Assembly (NCBI GenBank): GCA_020063545.1
Contig: JAGUUF010000362.1
Location: 1 to 5,277 of the forward strand
Direction of reading: 5' to 3'
From: Cytophagales bacterium
GTDB lineage: Bacteria > Bacteroidota > Bacteroidia > Cytophagales > Cyclobacteriaceae
DNA: 5,277 nucleotides
Below are positions 1-5,277 of the stretch, piece by piece. The number at the start of each line of letters is the position of its first letter. The first letter of the stretch is position 1. The notes under the pieces are model-generated. The model had not been told where the DNA came from, did not search any database, and saw only the letters and a program-made list of their open reading frames with translations. The position numbers and the translations under genes are program-made.

Positions 1-59
1 AGCACGGCCAATGCCACCCCGATTTTCAGTTCCTTTCGGATTTTCCACTTAGCCTTCAT
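1..59 (-). CDS. ftsQ: Cell division protein FtsQ, N-terminal fragment (runs off the window)
   Basis: Only the first 19 codons are present, starting at the ATG at 59-57 and reading MKAKWKIRKELKIGVALAV. The sequence shows a strongly basic start (seven Lys/Arg in the first 13 residues) that turns into a hydrophobic stretch at the window edge. This is the pattern of a short cytoplasmic tail before a single membrane anchor. FtsQ (DivIB family) is a bitopic divisome protein with a periplasmic POTRA domain that links early and late division proteins, but none of that domain is visible here. The start overlaps the end of murC by 11 bp in another frame, and no Shine-Dalgarno sequence precedes it. The name rests mainly on position: in Bacteroidota dcw clusters ftsQ directly follows murC. 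Another small membrane protein cannot be excluded from 19 residues. Confidence 0.72.
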   Translation of the reverse strand, partial: MKAKWKIRKELKIGVALAV

Positions 60-1452
60 AACGCGTTTTCAGTATTTCCTTTATGGGTTGAACAAATGTG
101 TCAATATCACCGGCTCCAACGGTTGTCAGCACCTCCAGTTCGCGGGCTTTTATTTTTTCGAGCAAATCACTTTTGTTGCACCGTTCTTTCGTTTTTGCAG
201 TAACCTGTTTAAAAATCATGTCGGCATCCACGCCCGGTATCGGCAGTTCGCGGGCCGGGTAAATGTCCATGAGCAGCACCTCATCGGCCAGGCTCAGGCT
301 TTTTGCAAAGCCATCGGCAAAGTCGCGGGTGCGGGTAAAGAGGTGGGGCTGAAACACCACTGTTAATTTTTTGCCCGGGTACATGGAACGGATGGAGTTA
401 AGAAACGCTTCGATTTCGGTGGGGTGATGGGCGTAATCATCTACATACACTACCCTATCCGATTGAACGATAAACTCAAACCTGCGCTTAACCCCCCGGA
501 AAGAAGTTAAGGCCGATTTGATCGCCTCCATTGAAACCCCGCTGCGATAACAGGCGATGGCTGCGGCAATGGCATTTTCGACATTATGAAAACCGGGGAC
601 ACCGAGTGTAATGCGATGAACTGTGTCGAAACCGCACAGGTCAAATTCAAAAAATCCGTTGCGCCCCCGCGCAACGGTTATGTTACCGGCAAAAAATTGT
701 CCCCGGCTCATGCCATAGGTTATTTTATTACGAAGCGGAATTCCGGAAGTAAGCAAGGCATCCACCGACTCGTGAATGATCACTTCGCCATCCGTGTTAA
801 CCTGACGGATAAAATCCCGGAAGGAAGTGAGCATGTTTTCATGACTGCCGTAAATATCAAGGTGGTCGGCATCGGCTGAGGTGACCACACCGGTATGCGG
901 GAAGAGCCGCAGGAACGATCGATCGAACTCATCGGCTTCAACCACGATGATGGTATTGGGATTTACATCCCCTTCCATCACCAGGTTCGATTCGTAGTTG
1001 GCCGTTATGCCGCCCAAAAAACCTACCATGTTTACCCTGGCCGTTTTCAAAATGTGGGCAATCATGGAAGATGTACTGGTCTTTCCATGCGTGCCGGCAA
1101 CGGCTATGGTGCGGTAATTTCGGGTTATCAGGCCAAGAACCTCCGAACGCTTCATAATTTCGTAGCCTTGCGCCTTCAGGTAATTGTATTCACGGTGATC
1201 CTTCGGGATTGCCGGTGTAAAGACTACCAGGGTTTTGTCTTTTTCAGTAATCACTTCTGCAGGGATGTTCGTTACGGCATCTTCAAAATGCACGTGCATT
1301 CCTTCCTGCTGCAACGCTGTGGTTAGTGCCGTTGGGGTGCGGTCGTACCCGCTAACGCGCACGCCCTTTTTCAGAAACCAGCGCGCGATGGCGCTCATGC
1401 CGATTCCACCGATGCCCAGAAAGTAAACGTTATGGTAGGTATTGATGTCCAC
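49..1452 (-). CDS. murC: UDP-N-acetylmuramate--L-alanine ligase (MurC)
   Basis: This cytoplasmic, ATP-dependent ligase adds L-alanine to UDP-MurNAc, the first amino acid of the peptidoglycan stem peptide. The 467-residue length is normal for the family. The N-terminal UDP-binding Rossmann domain carries GIGGIGMS (13-20). The central ATPase domain has the P-loop AGTHGKTST (119-127, Lys124), EADEFDRSF (172-180) and ADHLDIYG (195-202). HNVENAIAA (289-297) precedes the C-terminal domain, which has GVKRRFE (320-326), VDDYAHHPTEI (337-347), FQPHLFTRTRDF (367-378) and DIYPARELPIPGV (396-408). These distinguish MurC from MurD, MurE, MurF and Mpl. The start is GTG: the next in-frame Met is residue 19, inside the nucleotide-binding motif, and an in-frame stop (the murG TGA) lies two codons upstream. 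Three bases separate it from murG, so translation is probably coupled. No key residue appears to be missing. Confidence 0.98.
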   Translation of the reverse strand: MDINTYHNVYFLGIGGIGMSAIARWFLKKGVRVSGYDRTPTALTTALQQEGMHVHFEDAVTNIPAEVITEKDKTLVVFTPAIPKDHREYNYLKAQGYEIMKRSEVLGLITRNYRTIAVAGTHGKTSTSSMIAHILKTARVNMVGFLGGITANYESNLVMEGDVNPNTIIVVEADEFDRSFLRLFPHTGVVTSADADHLDIYGSHENMLTSFRDFIRQVNTDGEVIIHESVDALLTSGIPLRNKITYGMSRGQFFAGNITVARGRNGFFEFDLCGFDTVHRITLGVPGFHNVENAIAAAIACYRSGVSMEAIKSALTSFRGVKRRFEFIVQSDRVVYVDDYAHHPTEIEAFLNSIRSMYPGKKLTVVFQPHLFTRTRDFADGFAKSLSLADEVLLMDIYPARELPIPGVDADMIFKQVTAKTKERCNKSDLLEKIKARELEVLTTVGAGDIDTFVQPIKEILKTRYEG

Positions 1453-1455
1453 TGC

Positions 1456-2622
1456 TCAACTGATTAACATAGCCCTGTTTGATATTCCTGACAATACGCT
1501 TCCGTTTGCACGGATACCTATAAGTTTTTCAATTTCATCGGCAATCTGCTCAGCAGCATGGGGCATTGCCAGCTTGCTGATGTTTGCCGAGAGCTGCGCA
1601 GCCTGCTGTTCATCGAACAACAGTTTCAGCGCTTCATGTATCAGCAGTTCACCGGCTTTTGCATCTGTAATCATAATGGCTGCACCTTTATTTACTAATG
1701 CCATAGCATTTTTGGTCTGGTGATCTTCGGCCACATTGGGAGACGGCACCAGGATGCACGGCTTGCCGGCCACACACAACTCCGACACCGCCAGGGCACC
1801 TGCGCGACTGATAACGACATCGGCCGCAGCATAGGCCAGGTCCATTTCTTTCAGAAAATCGAACAGCCGGATTTTTCTCCGATCGTATTTTTTGAGCAAC
1901 TCGAGGTACTGCAAAAAATACCCTTTGCCTGTCTGCCAGATTAACTGGATACGGGCATCCATCAGCCTGTCAATGCCGGCATATACACATTCATTTATGG
2001 TTTTTGAGCCGAGGCTTCCGCCAATTACCAACAGGGTTTTAACGGACGGATCAAAACCAAAATGGCTGAACGCCTCTTTGCGCTTATCGGCCACCGAAAG
2101 CAAATCTTTGCGAACGGGGTTACCCGTAAGTACAATTTTTTCCTTCGGAAAATATTTTTCCATGCCCTCGTACGCCACGCACACCCGGCTTACTTTACCT
2201 GCCACCTGCCTGTTGGCCAGGCCGGCAAAAGAATTCTGCTCCTGGATCAATGACGGTATGCCCTTTGACGTGGCTGCCATCATTACGGGGCCGCTGGCAA
2301 ACCCGCCCGTGCCCACAACAACATGCGGCCTGAATTTTTTAAGAATGGACGAAGCTTTGACGTAACTGGCAATGAGTTTAAGAGGAAGCAGTAAATTGGA
2401 CAGGCTGAGTTTTCGTTGTATTCCGCTTATCCAAAGTCCGATTATCTCGTAGCCTGCATCGGGCACGCGCGTCATTTCCATCCTGCCTTTGGCGCCAACG
2501 TATAAAATCTTTGCATCCGGATGACGCGCCTTAAAGGCATTGGCAATAGCCAGGGCCGGAAAGATGTGACCCCCGGTGCCGCCACCGCTGATGATCAGGC
2601 GATATGGTTTTGTTACGTTCAT
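1456..2622 (-). CDS. murG: UDP-GlcNAc:lipid I N-acetylglucosaminyltransferase (MurG)
   Basis: MurG transfers GlcNAc from UDP-GlcNAc to lipid I on the inner face of the cytoplasmic membrane, giving lipid II. It is a GT-B fold enzyme of family GT28. The N-terminal acceptor domain shows the glycine loop GGGTGGH (13-19), VGTGGFASGP (103-112) and QEQNSFAGLANR (127-138). The C-terminal UDP-GlcNAc domain shows GNPVR (167-171), the loop GGSLGS (201-206), SRAGALAVSEL (272-282) and the PSPNVAEDHQTKNA block (293-306). All family signatures are present. The ATG at 2622 is the only reasonable start, lying just before the glycine loop. A purine-rich GAGGG ends 13 bases upstream, inside the palindromic repeat, which is far for a Shine-Dalgarno site. 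At 388 residues it is somewhat long: after the last helix (to about 370) there is a tail of about 18 residues with no family motif. It stops three bases before murC and in the same frame. Confidence 0.97.
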   Translation of the reverse strand: MNVTKPYRLIISGGGTGGHIFPALAIANAFKARHPDAKILYVGAKGRMEMTRVPDAGYEIIGLWISGIQRKLSLSNLLLPLKLIASYVKASSILKKFRPHVVVGTGGFASGPVMMAATSKGIPSLIQEQNSFAGLANRQVAGKVSRVCVAYEGMEKYFPKEKIVLTGNPVRKDLLSVADKRKEAFSHFGFDPSVKTLLVIGGSLGSKTINECVYAGIDRLMDARIQLIWQTGKGYFLQYLELLKKYDRRKIRLFDFLKEMDLAYAAADVVISRAGALAVSELCVAGKPCILVPSPNVAEDHQTKNAMALVNKGAAIMITDAKAGELLIHEALKLLFDEQQAAQLSANISKLAMPHAAEQIADEIEKLIGIRANGSVLSGISNRAMLIS

Positions 2623-2636
2623 ATACTTGTTATCGC

Positions 2637-2692
2637 CCTCACCCTGTCCTGCCGGACACCCCTCTCCCGTTGGGAGAGGGGCCAGGGTGAGG
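2637..2692. repeat. REP-like palindromic repeat in the ftsW-murG gap
   Basis: This element fills 56 of the 72 bp between ftsW and murG and begins two bases after the ftsW stop. A perfect 9-bp outer stem pairs CCTCACCCT (2637-2645) with AGGGTGAGG (2684-2692). Inside it are two hairpins: a perfect 10-bp stem CCCCTCTCCC/GGGAGAGGGG (2659-2668 with 2672-2681, 3-nt loop) and a 4-bp stem GTCC/GGAC (2646-2649 with 2654-2657, 4-nt loop). Together they can form a three-way junction in either strand. From memory, CCCTCACCC...CCTCTCCC...GGGAGAGGG...GGGTGAGGG motifs recur as intergenic repeats in many bacterial genomes, so this is probably one copy of a REP or small MITE-like family. No second copy lies in this window. 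No T-run follows the stem in the direction of transcription, so it does not look like an intrinsic terminator. It could stabilise the ftsW mRNA 3' end or dampen murG translation, which is inference. Confidence 0.85.
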
Positions 2693-2694
2693 AA

Positions 2695-3873
2695 TTACGC
2701 TGCCTTCATTTCTGTATTTTTATCTTTCATTTCTGTTTGTTGCTGCCATACTTCATCGCGCTCACCGCGGCTTACACTTAAAATTATTCCCAGCGAAATA
2801 CCGGTAAACACCATGGATGTTCCGCCCATGCTGATTAACGGCAAGGGCTGACCGGTGATCGGGCCGAGGCCAACCACTACACCCATGTTTATCATGGCCT
2901 GGCACACCAGGTCAAAACTTAATCCGGCTGACAGTAATCCTGCAAAAGCCCGCTCGCTGTTGTAGGCCGCCTTCATTCCGCGATGCAACAAAATGAGGTA
3001 CAGTACCAGCACCACCACGCCTCCGATTAGCCCGTACTCTTCAATGACAATGGCGTAAATAAAATCCGAATACGGATGCGGAAGAATGTTACGCTGGTCG
3101 CTGTTGCCCGGGCCTTTACCGGTAATGCCGCCTGTCGCTACCGCGATGTGTGCATGTTTTGCCTGGAACGGAAGCTCCTTCGTTCCCTGAACATACCCGA
3201 TGAAATCATTCACCCGGTTGATAACCGTTCCGCCCCGCATGCCGAACTTGAACGCCAGCGCCCCGAACAATACACCAACAAACAACAGCATGGCCAGGTA
3301 GCGCATCGGCACCCGGCCAATGAACATAATCAGCATGCACGTAAGCAGGAGCAATACCGCGGTTGACATGTTGGTGAGTGCAATTAACCCGCAAATCATT
3401 CCGCACCAAAACAGGATGGGAATTAGCGATTCCCGTATGTCGTCAATGTTCTGCTGGCGTTTGGAAAGCATGCTGGCCAGGTTGATGATCAGGGCCAGGC
3501 TGGCAAAGTCAGACGGCTGAAACGAGGTGTTGATAATGGGGATATTGATCCATCGGGCTGCATCATTAACCGTTGTACCGTTAGTGAATGTATAAATCAG
3601 GAGAGGAACGCTTATCCATAAAGCAAGCCGGGAAAGTTTTGAATAGTAGCGGTAATCCACCCGGTGCGCAAGCCACATGGCCGCCAGCCCGATAAACACG
3701 TGCAGGGTGTGGGTAAGCAGGTATTTCTCAGGACTAACCGATCGCTTGAAGGCAAGCGTGCCGATAGAACTGTACACCACCAGGATGCTGATCATGGAGA
3801 GTATGAACACCACCGCCCAGATTACCCTGTCGCCCTGCAGATTCTCATCAACCCATGTTTTTACCTTGTTCAT
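2695..3873 (-). CDS. ftsW: Septal peptidoglycan glycosyltransferase FtsW (SEDS family)
   Basis: FtsW is a polytopic inner-membrane SEDS protein that polymerises lipid II into glycan strands at the septum, working with a class B penicillin-binding protein (FtsI). The 392 residues include about ten hydrophobic segments, starting at about 17-37 and ending at about 347-367. SEDS landmarks are ARWINIP (106-112), FQPSDFAS (118-125), the extracellular loop ending in LPHPYSDFIYA (264-274) with the expected catalytic Asp270, EEYG (278-281), and GPITGQPLPLISMGGTS (337-353). The usual PDxGTA motif reads TNMSTA (167-172), which fits Bacteroidota FtsW as I remember it. FtsW is preferred over RodA because the gene lies in the dcw cluster between murD and murG. 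The start overlaps the murD stop as ATGA, implying coupling; a GGAGG lies 16 bases upstream, too far to be a clear ribosome site. The hydrophilic tail after about 370 ends in a small TEMK duplication. Confidence 0.96.
   Translation of the reverse strand: MNKVKTWVDENLQGDRVIWAVVFILSMISILVVYSSIGTLAFKRSVSPEKYLLTHTLHVFIGLAAMWLAHRVDYRYYSKLSRLALWISVPLLIYTFTNGTTVNDAARWINIPIINTSFQPSDFASLALIINLASMLSKRQQNIDDIRESLIPILFWCGMICGLIALTNMSTAVLLLLTCMLIMFIGRVPMRYLAMLLFVGVLFGALAFKFGMRGGTVINRVNDFIGYVQGTKELPFQAKHAHIAVATGGITGKGPGNSDQRNILPHPYSDFIYAIVIEEYGLIGGVVVLVLYLILLHRGMKAAYNSERAFAGLLSAGLSFDLVCQAMINMGVVVGLGPITGQPLPLISMGGTSMVFTGISLGIILSVSRGERDEVWQQQTEMKDKNTEMKAA
2705..2736 (-). repeat. Short in-frame direct repeat at the 3' end of ftsW
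   Basis: The 11-mer TTCATTTCTGT (plus-strand reading) occurs perfectly at 2705-2715 and 2726-2736, offset by 21 bp, which is seven codons. In the protein it gives TEMK at residues 380-383 and again at 387-390, in the polar cytoplasmic tail of FtsW. It may come from a small slippage duplication. The second unit runs almost directly into the stop codon, and the palindromic repeat follows two bases after that. Confidence 0.6.
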
Positions 3874-5231
3874 ACCAATTGGTTTTCAACCTCCTTTTTT
3901 AGTTCCAGTACTGCCTTGCGGAACTGCTCGCCCCGGTCTTCGTAATTTTTAAACAAATCGAAGCTGGCACACGCAGGCGATAACAGCACCACATCGCCAG
4001 GTTGCGCTTCTTGCAAGGCAAGCCTTACCAGTGTGGAAACACTCTGTGTCTCGTGTACCGATTTTACGATGCCGGTAAAAAACTTTTTAAGCTTCTCATT
4101 ATCCTTACCCAGGCAGATAAGCGACTTGACTTTTCTTTGAACCTCATTTTTAATCAGGTTGTAGTCGTTGCCCTTATCAATGCCACCGGCTATCCAGATA
4201 AGGGGCTGGTTATAGCTTCCCAGTGCGTACACTACTGAATCCACATTGGTGGCTTTTGAGTCGTTTACAAACTCAACCCCGTTAATTGATGCAATCAGCT
4301 CAAGCCGGTGCGGTGCATTGCGGAATGTTTTAAGTCCTTCTTTTATTGCTTTCAGTTTCGCTCCTGCCTGGTGCACAGCCGATACAGCCGCCATAGTATT
4401 AATCAGGTTATGCGGACCTTTCAGGGTGGTTTCATCCTGCCGGATAGCGAACACCTCACTGCCCAGTTTAAAGTGCATGGTGGTGCCGCTGGCATACACC
4501 GGCAAAGCGCCTGCCTTGAGCGAAACCGGAATTTGGTTAACGCCCGGTTTGCGTTGGGCTACTTCCTTTGCGATTACCGGATCGTCACCATAAAAAATAA
4601 AGTGATTGCCACTGTCCATGTTTCGGATAATCCTGAATTTGGCGTTCACATAATTCTGCATGGTGTACCCATACCGATCGAGGTGGTCAGGTGTAATGTT
4701 CAGCAGCACGGCAATTTCAGGTCTGAATGTTTTGGTTCCATCCAATTGAAAACTGCTGATTTCAAGCACATACCAGTCGTGGTTACCGTGGGCAATTTTC
4801 CGGGCCAGGCTTTCGCCCACGTTACCGGCCAGGGCCACGCTGAACCCGGCAGTTTTCATCAGGTGGTAAGCCAGTAATGTTGTGGTCGTTTTACCGTTCG
4901 TTCCCGTAATGGCAATTACTTTTCCTTTGATAAACCGGAAACCAAACTCTATCTCATCAATTACTTCGATTGATTTTTCTGTTGCACGAACCACAATGCC
5001 GGCTGTATCCGGAATACCGGGGCTCTTGATGATCAAATCGGCATTCAGGATTTTAGATTCGGTATGCGCACCTTCTTCATACGCAATTTTATGGCGAATC
5101 AGATCATCACGGTAGTTGTCTTTGATGATTGCCTGGTCGGAAACGAAAACATCAAAGCCTTTCGCCTTTGCCAGTAAGGCCGCGCCTGTTCCGCTTTCGC
5201 CTGCACCCAATATAACAACCCGCCTGCTCAT
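3870..5231 (-). CDS. murD: UDP-N-acetylmuramoyl-L-alanine--D-glutamate ligase (MurD)
   Basis: This cytoplasmic, ATP-dependent ligase adds D-glutamate to UDP-MurNAc-L-Ala, the second step of stem-peptide assembly. The 453 residues show the three Mur ligase domains. The N-terminal UDP-binding domain begins with ILGAGESGTGAA (7-18). The central domain carries the P-loop TGTNGKTTTT (109-118, Lys114), LAGNVG (134-139), EISSFQL (157-163) and NITPDHLDRYG (178-188, His183). Lys198, in NAKFRI, matches the carbamoylated lysine of the Mur ligases. The C-terminal domain carries PHRLEL (307-312), NDSKATN (323-329), AGGIDKG (348-354) and the D-Glu-binding stretch SPACASFDLFKNYEDRG (418-434). NDSKATN with SPACASFD is diagnostic of MurD rather than MurE or MurF. 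The ATG at 5231 sits directly before the glycine-rich loop and overlaps the mraY stop as ATGA. The murD stop in turn overlaps the ftsW start by 4 bp. Nothing is truncated or missing. Confidence 0.98.
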   Translation of the reverse strand: MSRRVVILGAGESGTGAALLAKAKGFDVFVSDQAIIKDNYRDDLIRHKIAYEEGAHTESKILNADLIIKSPGIPDTAGIVVRATEKSIEVIDEIEFGFRFIKGKVIAITGTNGKTTTTLLAYHLMKTAGFSVALAGNVGESLARKIAHGNHDWYVLEISSFQLDGTKTFRPEIAVLLNITPDHLDRYGYTMQNYVNAKFRIIRNMDSGNHFIFYGDDPVIAKEVAQRKPGVNQIPVSLKAGALPVYASGTTMHFKLGSEVFAIRQDETTLKGPHNLINTMAAVSAVHQAGAKLKAIKEGLKTFRNAPHRLELIASINGVEFVNDSKATNVDSVVYALGSYNQPLIWIAGGIDKGNDYNLIKNEVQRKVKSLICLGKDNEKLKKFFTGIVKSVHETQSVSTLVRLALQEAQPGDVVLLSPACASFDLFKNYEDRGEQFRKAVLELKKEVENQLV

Positions 5232-5277
5232 CGTAATTTCAAAGTTGCCAGTGTAACAATTGCCAACAGACTTCCCA
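5228..5277 (-). CDS. mraY: Phospho-N-acetylmuramoyl-pentapeptide-transferase (MraY), C-terminal end only
   Basis: One frame entering from the right edge stays open for 15 residues, GSLLAIVTLATLKLR, and stops at a TGA that overlaps the murD ATG as ATGA. The stretch is a hydrophobic helix end followed by a short basic tail ending in TLKLR, which matches the usual C-terminus of Bacteroidota MraY as I recall it. The other two frames give a polar peptide without a stop before murD, or a Trp-rich one ending slightly earlier. MraY is the integral-membrane enzyme that transfers phospho-MurNAc-pentapeptide from UDP to undecaprenyl phosphate, making lipid I, and it normally lies just upstream of murD in dcw clusters. 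The call rests on this short tail plus gene order. All catalytic residues lie outside the window. Confidence 0.85.
   Translation of the reverse strand, partial: GSLLAIVTLATLKLR

Noticed and set aside
895..1326. Plus-strand open frame of 143 codons opposite murC, plus smaller plus-strand frames throughout
   Set aside because: All are antisense shadows of the conserved minus-strand genes; none shows family motifs, a ribosome site or an independent promoter.
2637..2692. Intrinsic transcription terminator after ftsW
   Set aside because: The stem is strong enough, but no T-run follows it on the minus strand, and ending transcription here would cut off essential murG, murC and ftsQ.
2521..2851. 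Plus-strand frames crossing the ftsW-murG gap as a small gene
   Set aside because: The peptides are just translations of the palindrome and of antisense ftsW and murG sequence, with no family resemblance.
3874..3883. Perfect 10-bp palindrome ACCAATTGGT just upstream of the ftsW start, as an operator
   Set aside because: It has no loop, is short, lies within the murD codons for its last residues, and has no partner site or promoter nearby; chance is enough to explain it.
3890..3894. GGAGG upstream of ftsW as its ribosome binding site
   Set aside because: The spacing to the ATG is 16 bases, too long for normal use, and the run encodes Lys-Glu-Val near the end of MurD; the ATGA overlap explains initiation better.
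4308..4877. Plus-strand open frame of 189 codons opposite murD
   Set aside because: It lies wholly antisense to a clear murD, has no recognisable motif or convincing start context, and reads as low-structure shadow sequence rich in His and Cys.

Overview
The window is a stretch of the division and cell wall (dcw) cluster, with every gene on the minus strand. In transcription order (right to left) it holds the 3' end of mraY, complete murD, ftsW, murG and murC, and the first 19 codons of ftsQ. This order, with no murB or ddl between murC and ftsQ, is the arrangement known from Bacteroidota. The protein sequences agree: MurC has an EADEFDRSF motif, FtsW has an LPHPYSDFIYA motif and lacks the usual PDxGTA motif, and most starts lack a Shine-Dalgarno sequence. 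Base composition is roughly half G+C, so a Cytophagales-like member is plausible, but that rank is an inference.

Region by region: 5228-5277 encodes the last 15 residues of MraY. 3870-5231 is murD, which overlaps mraY by an ATGA. 2695-3873 is ftsW, which overlaps murD by an ATGA. 2623-2694 is the only real intergenic gap (72 bp), and 56 bp of it is a strongly self-complementary palindromic repeat. 1456-2622 is murG. 49-1452 is murC, which starts with GTG three bases after the murG stop and in the same reading frame. 1-59 is the start of ftsQ, which overlaps murC by 11 bp.

The genes form one route. MurC adds L-Ala to UDP-MurNAc and MurD then adds D-Glu in the cytoplasm. MraY moves the finished MurNAc-pentapeptide to undecaprenyl phosphate to give lipid I, and MurG adds GlcNAc to give lipid II. 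FtsW polymerises lipid II at the septum, and FtsQ is a divisome scaffold protein. The overlaps point to one polycistronic, translationally coupled transcript. I see no promoter or intrinsic terminator inside the window, no RNA genes, no CRISPR array, and no mobile element other than the short repeat.

No new biological system is visible; this is core housekeeping DNA. The features that deserve a second look are the palindrome inserted between ftsW and murG, the in-frame murG-TGA-GCA-GTG-murC junction, the apparently extended MurG C-terminus, and a small in-frame duplication at the FtsW C-terminus.
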